Source: Sphaerotilus uruguayifluvii
GTDB lineage: Bacteria; Pseudomonadota; Gammaproteobacteria; Burkholderiales; Burkholderiaceae_C
Direction of reading: 5' to 3'
Assembly: GCF_013294065.1 (NCBI RefSeq)
Contig: NZ_JABSNM010000015.1
Span: 27,277-91,276, forward strand
Length of the DNA: 64,000 bases
Every line of letters begins with the position of its first letter. The first letter of the stretch is position 1. Made by a program: the position numbers and the translations under genes. Below, piece after piece: positions 35,646-44,015 of the stretch. The notes below the pieces were generated by a model. That model saw only the letters and a program-made list of their open reading frames with translations, was not told where the DNA came from and did no database searches.

Positions 35646-36002
35646 ATGGTCCGCCCCTCCCGCCCCTGGCTGCACTGGCTGCTCTGGCTGGTGATCGCGC
35701 TGCTGCCGCTGCGCGGCTGGGCGATGGCGCAGATGGCGGTGGCCGAACTGGCCCCGGTGCTCGCCCAGGGCGAAGCCGACCAGGCCCCCCATGCCTGCCA
35801 CGAGACGGCGGCCTCGCCGCAGGCCGACACCGCCCTCCACGCCGGCTGCACGCTGTGCGAGGTCTGCCATGCCGGCCTGGCGCCGGCGGTCACCCTGACG
35901 CTGCCGCTGCCCGAGCTGCCGCACGCCCCGCCCGCCGCGACCGAGCCGACGGGGCCGCCCGAGGCGCCGCCGTCGGCGCTGTTCCGCCCTCCCCGCCGCT
36001 GA
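35646..36002 (+). CDS. Small membrane/periplasmic protein with Cys/His motif, first gene of the copper cluster
   Basis: It has 118 residues. One hydrophobic segment (WLHWLLWLVIALLPLRGWAM) is followed by an exported part with HACHETA and HAGCTLCEVCHAG, then a Pro-rich tail. It resembles the short DUF2946-type proteins found in copper/metal clusters; the cysteines and histidines could bind metal. It stands first before a TolC-like protein, a copper oxidase, a cupredoxin and a CusF-like protein. Confidence 0.6.
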   Translation: MVRPSRPWLHWLLWLVIALLPLRGWAMAQMAVAELAPVLAQGEADQAPHACHETAASPQADTALHAGCTLCEVCHAGLAPAVTLTLPLPELPHAPPAATEPTGPPEAPPSALFRPPRR

Positions 36003-36096
36003 TCTCCCGAGCCGTCGCTTCCGCCGGTCGCGGCGTGTGCCTGCACGCGCGCGCCGGCTCCGGATGTCCGCATCCGTCCCGACCCGAGAGATCGTC

Positions 36097-36384
36097 ATGT
36101 TCCCTGTCCTGTCCGTGTCCGCCGCGGGTGCGCTGCTCGCGCTCGCGTCGGCGTGGCCGCCGGCCTTCGCAGCCGCGCCGGCCGACCCCGACACCCCCGT
36201 GCGCCCGCTGGTCCACCGCTCGACGCTGGCCGCGCGGGCCGCATCCGCGCCGGCCGAGACCGCCCCCGGCGACTGGCGCGCCGCCAACGAGCGCGTGCGC
36301 GCCGTCGGCGGCTGGCGCACCTACCTGAGGGAAGCGAATGCGCCCGAGCCGGCGGCCTCCGGCGCCAGCGGAGGTACGCGATGA
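36097..36384 (+). CDS. Small exported protein of the copper cluster
   Basis: It has 95 residues. A signal peptide (MFPVLSVSAAGALLALASAW, cleavage near AFAAA) leads to a mature part of about 70 residues with DWRAANERVRAVGGWRTYLRE. It lacks Cys and Met-rich motifs. The family is unknown to me. Its stop overlaps the TolC-like start by four bases, so it belongs to that operon. Confidence 0.6.
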   Translation: MFPVLSVSAAGALLALASAWPPAFAAAPADPDTPVRPLVHRSTLAARAASAPAETAPGDWRAANERVRAVGGWRTYLREANAPEPAASGASGGTR

Positions 36385-37793
36385 AGCGCCCGCATCGGAT
36401 CGCACCGGCCCTGCTGGCCGCCGCCGCGCTGGCCGGCTGCGCCACCTCCTCGCCGGATGCGGCGATCGCGCCGGTGCAGCGGCAGCTGCGCAGCGTGGCC
36501 AGCGCCGACGTGGCGCGCTGGCCCGACGCGCAGGCGCCCGCCGCCGAGACACGCGCGCGCATCGACGCGCTGCTGGGCGCGCCGCTGTCGCAGGACGGCG
36601 CCGTCGAGCTGGCGCTGCTCCACCACCGCGGCGTGCAGGCCGACCTCGCCGACCTGGGCCTGACGCAGGCCGAGCTCGCCCAGGTCACCCGCCTGCCCAA
36701 CCCGGGCCTGTCCTACAAGCGCACCACCAGCGGCGACGAGATCGAGCGCGAGGTCGGGCTGCACATCGGCCTGGGCCGGCTGCTGCTGATGCCGCTGGCG
36801 CGCACGATGGCCGAGCAGCAGCTCGCTCGCCAGCAGGTGCAGACGACGATCACGCTCGTCGGGCGCATCGCCGACGTGCGCCGCGCCTGGGTCGAGGCGG
36901 TCGCTGCCGAGGAAAGCCTGACCTATCTGCGCCAGGTCCACGAAGCCGCCGAGGCCGGCGCCGAGCTGGCGCGGCGCATGGCGCAGGCCGGCAACTTCAA
37001 CCGCCTGACGCTGGCGCGCGAGCAGTCCTTCGAGGCCGACGCGCTGCTGAACCTGGCCCGCGGCGAGCGCGCCCGCGACGCCGCGCGCGAGCGCCTGGTG
37101 CGCGCGCTCGGCCTGTGGGGCGATCAAGCCGAGCGGCTTGCCCTGCCCGAGCGGCTGCCCGACCTGCCCGTGCAGCCGACCGATCAGACCGACATCGAGG
37201 CCCGCGCGCTGGCGCAGCGCCTGGACGTGCAGGCCGCACGCACCGCCACCGAGCAGACCGCGCGCAGCCTGGGCCTGGTGCGCGTGACCCGCTTCGTCGA
37301 CGCGATCGACCTGGGCCTGACCCGCTCGAAGACCAGCGACGGCCAGCGCAGCCGCGCCTGGGAGGTCGGGCTGGAGCTGCCGCTCTTCGACTGGGGCGAC
37401 GCCCGGGTCGCGCGGGCCGAGGCGATCTACACCGCCAGCGTGCACCGCACCGCCGAGATCGCGATCGACGCCCGCTCCGAGGCCCGCTCGGCCTGGCGCC
37501 ACTGGCGCCACACCTGGGACATCGCGCGCCATGCGCAGACCGTGCTGGTGCCGCTGCGCCAGCGCATCAGCGAGGAGAACCTGCTGCGCTACAACGGCAT
37601 GCTGATCGGGGTGTTCGAGCTGCTGGCCGACGCGCGTGACCAGGTCGGCGCCGTGCGCACCGCGATCGACGCCCGGCGCGAGTTCTGGCTCGCCGACGCC
37701 GACCTGCAGCAGGCCCTGCTCGGCCGCCCCCGGCTCGATGCCGGCAGCAGCCCGGCCGCCGCCTCCACCGCCGCCGATGCCGGCGGCCACTGA
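36381..37793 (+). CDS. TolC-like outer-membrane efflux lipoprotein
   Basis: It has 470 residues with a lipoprotein signal (LLAAAALAGC, lipobox Cys at residue 20). The mature part is the helical outer-membrane-factor fold, with ELALLHHRGVQADLADLGLTQAELAQ and a repeated second half (SEARSAWRHWRHTWDIA). This is the outer-membrane channel of tripartite efflux. No RND pump or membrane-fusion gene is in the cluster, which is unusual. Copper or another metal is the likely cargo, from context. Confidence 0.82.
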   Translation: MKRPHRIAPALLAAAALAGCATSSPDAAIAPVQRQLRSVASADVARWPDAQAPAAETRARIDALLGAPLSQDGAVELALLHHRGVQADLADLGLTQAELAQVTRLPNPGLSYKRTTSGDEIEREVGLHIGLGRLLLMPLARTMAEQQLARQQVQTTITLVGRIADVRRAWVEAVAAEESLTYLRQVHEAAEAGAELARRMAQAGNFNRLTLAREQSFEADALLNLARGERARDAARERLVRALGLWGDQAERLALPERLPDLPVQPTDQTDIEARALAQRLDVQAARTATEQTARSLGLVRVTRFVDAIDLGLTRSKTSDGQRSRAWEVGLELPLFDWGDARVARAEAIYTASVHRTAEIAIDARSEARSAWRHWRHTWDIARHAQTVLVPLRQRISEENLLRYNGMLIGVFELLADARDQVGAVRTAIDARREFWLADADLQQALLGRPRLDAGSSPAAASTAADAGGH

Positions 37794-37822
37794 GCGCACC
37801 CACCCGACACGGATCCTCCGCC

Positions 37823-39199
37823 ATGATTTCCCGACGTTCCCTCTTCTCTGCCGGGGCCGCGGTCGCTGCCGCCTCGGTCAGCCGCGTGGCGATGGCCGCG
37901 CTGCCCGAGCCGGTCCTGCAGACCTCGGCCGCCACCGCGCCGCCGCTGCAGCCCGCGACCGGCCGCCCCTACCGCCCGGTCGTGACGCTCAACGGCTGGA
38001 GCCTGCCCTGGCGCATGAACAACGGCGTCAAGGAGTTCCACCTGGTGGCCGAGCCGGTGGTGCGCGAGATGTCGCCCGGCTTCAACGCCAACCTCTGGGG
38101 CTACAACGGCCAGTCGCCCGGCCCGACGATCGAGGTGGTCGAGGGCGACCGCGTGCGCATCTTCGTCACCAACCGCCTGCCCGAGCACCACGCAGTGCAC
38201 TGGCACGGCCAGCGCCTGCCCAACGGCATGGACGGCGTCTCGGGCCTGACCCAGCCCTCGATCCCGCCGGGCAAGACCTTCGTCTACGAGTTCGAGGCCC
38301 GCCGCCCCGGCACCTTCATGTACCACCCGCACGCCGACGAGATGGTGCAGATGGCGATGGGCATGTACGGGATGTGGATCACGCACCCGAAGGCGAAGCA
38401 CCCGCTGATCGCCGACGTCGACCGCGACTTCTGCTTCCTGCTGAACGCCTTCGACATCGAGCCCGGCAGCGCCACGCCCAAGGTGATGACCATGCTCGAC
38501 TTCAACCTCTGGGCCTGGAACAGCCGCGTCTTCCCCGGCATCGACACGCTGAACGTGCGCCAGGGCGACCGGGTGCGCATCCGCGTCGGCAACCTGACGA
38601 TGACGAACCACCCGATCCACCTGCACGGCCACGAGTTCGAGGTCACCGGCACCGACGGCGGGCCGGTGCCGAAGTCGGCGCGCTGGCCCGAGGTGACGAC
38701 CGACGTGGCGGTCGGCCAGATGCGCCAGGTGGAGTTCATCGCCAGCGAGGAAGGCGACTGGGCCTTCCACTGCCACAAGAGCCACCACACGATGAACGCG
38801 ATGGGCCACAACGTGCCGACGATGATCGGCGTCGACCACAGCGGCCTGGCGCGCAAGATCACCAAGCTGATCCCCGGCTACATGGCCATGGGCGAGCGCG
38901 GCATGGCCGACATGGGCGAGATGGAGATGCCGCTGCCCGACAACACCGCGCCGATGATGACCGGCCAGGGGCCGTTCGGCGGCGTCGAGATGGGCGGCAT
39001 GTTCAGCATCCTCAAGGTCCGCCGCGACCAGAAGCCCGGCGACTACCAGGACCCCGGCTGGTTCCGCCACCCGGCCGGCACGATCGCGCACGAATGGACC
39101 GGCGCCCCGCTGGCCGAGCCGACGCGCGCGCCCGCGCCGGCCGGCGACGCCACGATGAACGTCCGCAAGCCCGAAGGAGGCCACCATGGACATCACTGA
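37823..39199 (+). CDS. Tat-exported multicopper oxidase, CopA-like
   Basis: It has 458 residues. The twin-arginine signal is SRRSLFSAGAAVAAAS. Copper-site motifs are present: HWHG and FMYHPHADE, then HPIHLHGHEFEV near the middle and FHCHKSHHTMNA. The C-terminal third is Met-rich (MGERGMADMGEMEMP) and ends HHGHH, both likely extra copper ligands. It probably oxidises Cu(I) in the periplasm. It is shorter than the 600-residue CopA, so it is the compact class. The end overlaps the cupredoxin gene by 14 bases. Confidence 0.88.
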   Translation: MISRRSLFSAGAAVAAASVSRVAMAALPEPVLQTSAATAPPLQPATGRPYRPVVTLNGWSLPWRMNNGVKEFHLVAEPVVREMSPGFNANLWGYNGQSPGPTIEVVEGDRVRIFVTNRLPEHHAVHWHGQRLPNGMDGVSGLTQPSIPPGKTFVYEFEARRPGTFMYHPHADEMVQMAMGMYGMWITHPKAKHPLIADVDRDFCFLLNAFDIEPGSATPKVMTMLDFNLWAWNSRVFPGIDTLNVRQGDRVRIRVGNLTMTNHPIHLHGHEFEVTGTDGGPVPKSARWPEVTTDVAVGQMRQVEFIASEEGDWAFHCHKSHHTMNAMGHNVPTMIGVDHSGLARKITKLIPGYMAMGERGMADMGEMEMPLPDNTAPMMTGQGPFGGVEMGGMFSILKVRRDQKPGDYQDPGWFRHPAGTIAHEWTGAPLAEPTRAPAPAGDATMNVRKPEGGHHGHH

Positions 39200-39698
39200 T
39201 CGACGCGCCGCCTGGATCCTGGCGGGCGCCCTGCTGGGCCTGGCCCCGGCCCTGCCCGCCGTCGCCCACGGCGACCCGGCGCATGCCGCAGCGGGGCCGG
39301 TGCGCAAGGAGCAGAAGGACTGGGGCATCGCCGCCGAAGGCCGCCAGGCCCGGCGCACGATCACCGTCTCGATGGGCGACGACATGCGCTTCCGGCCCGA
39401 CCGGATCGAGGTGCGCGAGGGCGAGACGGTGCGGCTGCGCATCCGCAACACCGGCCGCGCGATGCACGAGTTCGTGCTGGGCACGCCCGGGGAGCTGGCC
39501 GCGCACGCCGAGCTGATGAAGAAGTTCCCCGACATGCAGCACGACGAGCCCTACATGGCGCATGTGCCGCCGGGCCGCACCGGCGAGATCGTCTGGACCT
39601 TCAACCGCGCGGGCGACTTCCGCTTCGCCTGCCTGATCGCCGGGCATTTCGACGCCGGCATGGTGGGCGACCTGCACGTCATCCCCACGGCCCGCTGA
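39186..39698 (+). CDS. Periplasmic cupredoxin (blue-copper-like) protein
   Basis: It has 170 residues. A signal peptide (AAWILAGALLGLAPALPAVA) precedes a cupredoxin domain. The first ligand histidine is in NTGRAMHEFVLG; the Cys/His/Met set is FACLIAGHFDAGM near the C-terminus, in plastocyanin order. It likely carries copper or electrons in the periplasm with the oxidase encoded just upstream. An aaggagg site inside the oxidase gene precedes ATG. Confidence 0.87.
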   Translation: MDITDRRAAWILAGALLGLAPALPAVAHGDPAHAAAGPVRKEQKDWGIAAEGRQARRTITVSMGDDMRFRPDRIEVREGETVRLRIRNTGRAMHEFVLGTPGELAAHAELMKKFPDMQHDEPYMAHVPPGRTGEIVWTFNRAGDFRFACLIAGHFDAGMVGDLHVIPTAR

Positions 39699-39728
39699 CC
39701 CGTTCCATCCCTGCAAGGAGAGTCTCAC

Positions 39729-40019
39729 ATGAACCGCTGGATCGCTTCCGTCACCCTCGCCGCCTCGGCCCTGCTGGCCGCCGCGCCCGCGCTGGCGCAG
39801 AGCACCGACGCCGAGGTGATGAAGATCGACAGGCCGCAGCAGAAGCTCACGCTCAAGCACGGCGAGATCAGGAACCTCGACATGCCCCCGATGACGATGG
39901 TCTTCCGCGTCCAGGACCCCGCCATGCTCGACGCCGTGAAGGTCGGCGACAAGGTGAAGTTCGACGCCGACAAGGTGGGCGGGCAGTACACGGTGACGAA
40001 GCTGGCGCCGGTGCGCTGA
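39729..40019 (+). CDS. CusF-like periplasmic copper-binding protein
   Basis: It has 96 residues. The signal peptide ends at ALAQ. The mature small beta-barrel contains KHGEIRNLDMPPMTMVFRVQ. The methionines match the CusF copper site; the tryptophan that stacks on Cu(I) in CusF is not in the same place. It is the last gene of the copper cluster; caaggag precedes ATG. Confidence 0.85.
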   Translation: MNRWIASVTLAASALLAAAPALAQSTDAEVMKIDRPQQKLTLKHGEIRNLDMPPMTMVFRVQDPAMLDAVKVGDKVKFDADKVGGQYTVTKLAPVR

Positions 40020-40048
40020 ACACCGGATCCCGGGCTTCTGCCGCCCCC

Positions 40049-40089
40049 AAAAAAAGACGCCTCCGGCCCGCAGGACGCCGGAGGCGTTT
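40049..40089. terminator. Bidirectional terminator between the copper cluster and actP
   Basis: acgcctccggc and gccggaggcgt are perfect 11-base arms around a nine-base loop. On the minus strand the stem is followed, after one base pair change, by a run of seven T. On the plus strand only three T follow. It thus serves actP strongly and the copper cluster weakly. Confidence 0.85.
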
Positions 40090-40164
40090 GAAGGCGTCCT
40101 CGGTCAAGGGACGCTGGAGACTGTGGTCACACAGTACAGAAAACGGTCATCCGCACGCGGGTGA

Positions 40165-41856
40165 TCAGTGGTTCGAGGCCGAGGCGGCGCCGTAGCCGGT
40201 CTGGGCACGCACGAACTGGTCGTCGAAGGCGGCGATCTCCTTCTTGGCGGCCACGCTCTGGTCGAGCTTGGACACGATGAAGCAGACCAGGAAGGCCACC
40301 GGCATCGAGAACAGCGCCGGCTGCTCGTACGGGAACAGCGGAGCCGGATTGCCCAGCACCGTCACCCACACCGACTTCGACAGCACGACCAGCGTGACCG
40401 CCAGCGCCAGGCCGAGGTAGCCGCCGGCCAGCGCGCCGCGGGTGGTCAGGCCCTTCCAGTACATCGACAGGATCAGCACGGGGAAGTTGCTCGACGCGGC
40501 GATGCCGAAGGCCAGACCGACCATGAAGGCGACGTTCTGCTTCTCGAACGCGATGCCCAGCACCACGGCGACCACACCCAGCGCGATCGTCGCGAAGCGC
40601 GAGACGCGCATCTCGTCGGCTTCGGTGGCCTGACCCTTCTTGATGACGCGGGCGTACAGGTCATGCGAGATCGACGAGGCACCGGCCAGCGCCAGGCCCG
40701 ACACCACCGCCAGGATGGTCGCGAAGGCCACCGCCGCCAGGAAGCCCAGCAGCAGGTTGCCGCCGACCGCCTTGGCCAGGTGCATCGCCACCATGTTGCC
40801 GCCGCCGACCAGCTTGCCGCCGATCTTGCCGCCTTCGAAGAACTCGGGGTTCTGGCCGACGATCAGGATCGCCGCCAGGCCCATCAGGAAGATGACGTTG
40901 AAGAAGTAGGCGATGAAGCCCGAGGCGTACAGCACCGACTTGCGCGCTTCCTTGGCGTTGGTCACGGTGAAGAAGCGCATCAGGATGTGCGGCAGGCCGG
41001 CCGTGCCGAACATCAGGCCCAGCGCCAGCGACACCGCGGTGACCGGGTCCGGAATCAGCTTGCCCGGCTTCATCATGCCCCAGCCGGCCTTGTGCACGGC
41101 GGTGGCCTTCTCGACGACGGTGGTGTAGCTGAAGCCGAACTGGCTCATCGCCAGCAGCATCACCAGCGTGCCGCCGGCCAGCAGCATGCAGGCCTTGATG
41201 ATCTGCACCCAGGTGGTCGCGAGCATGCCGCCCTTGATCACGTAGACCATCATCAGCGCGCCGACGACGACGACCGCGACGTTGTAGTCCAGGCCGAACA
41301 GCAGCTTGATCAGCTGGCCCGCGCCCACCATCTGCGCGATCAGGTAGAAGCACACCACGGTCAGCGAGCCGATCGCCGCCATCGTGCGCACCTTGCCCTG
41401 GTCGAGGCGGTAGGAGGTGATGTCCGCGAAGGTGAAGCGGCCCAGGTTGCGCAGGCGCTCGGCCATCAGGAACAGGATGATCGGCCAGCCGGCGAAGAAG
41501 CACAGCGCGTAGATGTAGCCGTCCAGGCCCGAGCCGTAGACCAGCGCGGTCAGGCCCAGCAGCGTCGCGGCCGACATGTAGTCGCCGGCGATGGCCAGGC
41601 CGTTCTGGAAGCCGGTGATGCCGCCGCCGGCGGTGTAGAAGTCCGCCGCCGACTTGGTGCGGCTCGACGCCCAGTAGGTCACGCCCATCGTGAAGCCCAC
41701 GAAGACGACGAACATGCCGATGGCGTGCAGGTTCAGCGGCTGCTTCTCGGTCGCGCCGATCGGGTCGCCGGCGGCCATCACCGCGCCCGACACCAGCAGG
41801 CCCAGCAGGAGCGCGCCCAGGCGCTTCAGGGAAGAGAGATTGGAGCGGTCCGTCAC
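40165..41856 (-). CDS. actP: Cation/acetate symporter ActP
   Basis: It has 563 residues with 13 or so membrane helices of the sodium:solute symporter family. A leader-like N-terminus ([19 protein letters not shown]) is followed by [27 protein letters not shown], quoted in part, and [14 protein letters not shown]. It takes up acetate and other short monocarboxylates. The GTG start at 41856 overlaps the stop of the DUF485 gene (GTGA), the usual yjcH-actP coupling. Confidence 0.93.
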   Translation of the reverse strand: MTDRSNLSSLKRLGALLLGLLVSGAVMAAGDPIGATEKQPLNLHAIGMFVVFVGFTMGVTYWASSRTKSAADFYTAGGGITGFQNGLAIAGDYMSAATLLGLTALVYGSGLDGYIYALCFFAGWPIILFLMAERLRNLGRFTFADITSYRLDQGKVRTMAAIGSLTVVCFYLIAQMVGAGQLIKLLFGLDYNVAVVVVGALMMVYVIKGGMLATTWVQIIKACMLLAGGTLVMLLAMSQFGFSYTTVVEKATAVHKAGWGMMKPGKLIPDPVTAVSLALGLMFGTAGLPHILMRFFTVTNAKEARKSVLYASGFIAYFFNVIFLMGLAAILIVGQNPEFFEGGKIGGKLVGGGNMVAMHLAKAVGGNLLLGFLAAVAFATILAVVSGLALAGASSISHDLYARVIKKGQATEADEMRVSRFATIALGVVAVVLGIAFEKQNVAFMVGLAFGIAASSNFPVLILSMYWKGLTTRGALAGGYLGLALAVTLVVLSKSVWVTVLGNPAPLFPYEQPALFSMPVAFLVCFIVSKLDQSVAAKKEIAAFDDQFVRAQTGYGAASASNH

Positions 41857-42179
41857 TTGCTGCCTCCGCGGGTGGATTCCTCGATCAGTTCGCGCGTCAG
41901 GTCGTCGAACTCGCCGTTGGCGCGACGCACGTAGACCGCGGTCAGCGCCCAGAACAGCGCGAACAGCGACAGGATCGCCACCGGGCCGAACGTGATCACC
42001 GAAGCCTCGCCGCCGAGGCGCTCGGCCATCAGCGCCGGATTGAAGGCGACGAGCAGGATGAAGCCGTAGAACAGGCCGAGCACGACGATCGACAGCAGCC
42101 AGGCGAAGCTGCTGCGCCGTCGGACCAGTTCCTCGAACTTGGGATTGCGCTGGATGCGCTGGTAGACATCGGAAGACAT
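41853..42179 (-). CDS. DUF485 membrane protein, YjcH-like
   Basis: It has 108 residues and two membrane helices ([20 protein letters not shown] and [20 protein letters not shown]). It is the conserved partner encoded just before ActP. It probably assists or modulates the permease. A possible -10 box TATCAT (minus strand, 42252-42247) lies about 70 bases upstream of the start. Confidence 0.9.
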   Translation of the reverse strand: MSSDVYQRIQRNPKFEELVRRRSSFAWLLSIVVLGLFYGFILLVAFNPALMAERLGGEASVITFGPVAILSLFALFWALTAVYVRRANGEFDDLTRELIEESTRGGSK

Positions 42180-42358
42180 GGGCAGGGCCGACCGCGTCCG
42201 TTGCCGGGCGGTGTCCGAAGGGTTGGGATGAGGGGGATCGCGGCGGATGATAGGTGGCGGGGCTGCAAGGATTCGTCACAATCCCGGCAACGCCACACAT
42301 CAAGGGAAAACACCTATCACACCAGCATCTGCCGCCAAGATCGCCGATTCCACCGCGA

Positions 42359-42402
42359 TGTCAGCCCTTCGTCAGAAATGCGTCAGATCCACGTCAGATC
42401 CG
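42359..42402. promoter_or_regulatory. Four 11-bp-phased direct repeats, Pho-box-like array
   Basis: The core GTCAG preceded by T or C begins at 42359, 42370, 42381 and 42392, exactly 11 bases apart. Three copies share cgtcaga. An 11-base period of GTCA-type direct repeats is how PhoB/OmpR-family regulators bind. It lies about 180 bases upstream of the DUF485-actP start and 34 bases from the stop of the upstream M32 peptidase gene. The regulator is not known. Confidence 0.55.
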
Positions 42403-42436
42403 CGCCCGCCCGCCGGATACCCCGGCGAGCACCCGG

Positions 42437-43951
42437 TCAGCGCCCCAGGTAGCGCCGCTCCAGATGGACGCGGAAATGCGCCGGGTTCAGCGTCTCGCCG
42501 CTGGCACGCCGGGTGAGATCGGGCGTCGTCCAGCGCGCGCCCTGGCGCCAGACGTGGTCGTGCAGCCAGTCGAAGACCGGCGCGAGGTCGCCGGCGGCGA
42601 TGCGCGCGTCCAGGTCGGGCGTCTGGCGGCGCATCGTCGCGAACCACTGCGCCGCGTACATCGCGCCCAGCGTGTAGCAGGGAAAGTAGCCGAACAGGCC
42701 GGCCGGCCAGTGCACGTCCTGCATCGGACCGTCGCGGAAGTCGCCGCGGGTGTCGCGGCCCAGCCAGAGCATCATCTGCTCGTCCCACAGCGCCGGGATG
42801 TCGTCGATGTCGATCGCGCCCTCGATCAGCGCGCGCTCGATCTCGAAGCGCAGGATGACGTGCGCCGGATAGGTCACCTCGTCGGCATCGACGCGGATCA
42901 GGCCGGGCTCGACGCGCGTGACCAGGCGCGCCAGGTTCTCCTCGGTGAAGGCCGGCTGCGCGCCGAAGTGCTCGACCAGCAGCGGCACCAGCTGCGCGAC
43001 GAAGCCGGGGTGCGCCCCGAGCTGCATCTCGAAGGACAGGCTCTGGCTCTCGTGCAGGCCGTAGGAGCGCGCGCGCGCCAGCGGCTGCCCCAGCCACTCG
43101 CGCGGCAGGTTCTGCTCGTAGCGGGCGTGTCCGGTCTCGTGGACCGTGCCCATCAGGCTCTGCATCAGGTCGTCGAGGCGGTAGCGGGTGGTCAGGCGCA
43201 CGTCCTCGGGCACGCCGCCGGAGAAGGGATGCGTGCTCTCGTCGAGCCGGCCGCCCTCGAAGTCGAAGTCGAGCCGGCGCATCACCGCCAGGCTCAGCGC
43301 CTTCTGCTGCGCCAGCGGAAAAGGCCCGATCGGCCGGATCACCGGCGGCTCGGCCTGCTGGCGCTCGCGCACCTCGCGGATCAGCCCGGGCAGCCAGGCG
43401 CGCAGATCGCCGAAGACGCGCTCGACCTCGGCGCCGGTCATGCCCGGCTCGTAGCGGTCGAGCAGCGCGTCGTAGGGCGCGAGACCGGTGGCCTCGGCCA
43501 GATGCCGCGCCTCCTCGCGGGCGACCTGCACCACCGGACGCAGGTTCTCGACGAAGCCGGCCCAGTCGTTGGCCGGACGCTGCGTGCGCCAGGCGTGCTC
43601 GCAGCGTGCGGTGGCCAGCGCGCGGCGCTCGACCAGCGCGGAGGGCAGCGCGTTGGCGGCGAGCCAGTCGCGGCGCATCTCGCGCAGGTTGGCGCGCTGG
43701 TCGTCCGAGAGCGGCTCGTCCTCGGCGCGCGCCAGCAGATCGCGCAGCGCCGGGTCGGTGCGCTGGGCGTGCATCAGCGTCTCGAGCTCGGCCATCGCGG
43801 CCGCGCGGGCCTCGTTGCCTTTGGGCGGCATGTTGGCAGCCTGGTCCCAGCCGGCGATGGCACCGAGGTGCTCGAGGCGGTGCAGGCGCTGGAAGCGGGA
43901 TTCGAGATCGGCGTAGGCCGGCGCGTCGGCGCCATGGATGGAGCGGCTCAT
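42437..43951 (-). CDS. M32 family metallocarboxypeptidase
   Basis: It has 504 residues and is all-helical, like thermostable carboxypeptidase 1. The zinc motif is HETGHARYEQ (HExxH), followed by SYGLHESQSLSFE carrying the third ligand glutamate region. It removes C-terminal residues from peptides in the cytosol. ATG 43951 was chosen because aggggaa lies nine bases before it; ATG 43978 would add nine residues. Confidence 0.9.
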   Translation of the reverse strand: MSRSIHGADAPAYADLESRFQRLHRLEHLGAIAGWDQAANMPPKGNEARAAAMAELETLMHAQRTDPALRDLLARAEDEPLSDDQRANLREMRRDWLAANALPSALVERRALATARCEHAWRTQRPANDWAGFVENLRPVVQVAREEARHLAEATGLAPYDALLDRYEPGMTGAEVERVFGDLRAWLPGLIREVRERQQAEPPVIRPIGPFPLAQQKALSLAVMRRLDFDFEGGRLDESTHPFSGGVPEDVRLTTRYRLDDLMQSLMGTVHETGHARYEQNLPREWLGQPLARARSYGLHESQSLSFEMQLGAHPGFVAQLVPLLVEHFGAQPAFTEENLARLVTRVEPGLIRVDADEVTYPAHVILRFEIERALIEGAIDIDDIPALWDEQMMLWLGRDTRGDFRDGPMQDVHWPAGLFGYFPCYTLGAMYAAQWFATMRRQTPDLDARIAAGDLAPVFDWLHDHVWRQGARWTTPDLTRRASGETLNPAHFRVHLERRYLGR

Positions 43952-44015
43952 CAGTCGGTTCCCCTGCAAAAGGGTCATGGTATCCGAGCGATCCCGGGCG
44001 GATGGCCGCCGCCTC

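Noticed and set aside
42265-42295. A sigma-54 promoter for DUF485-actP (tggcg...ttgtg on the minus strand)
   Set aside because: The distance between the two elements is three bases too long for a -24/-12 promoter.
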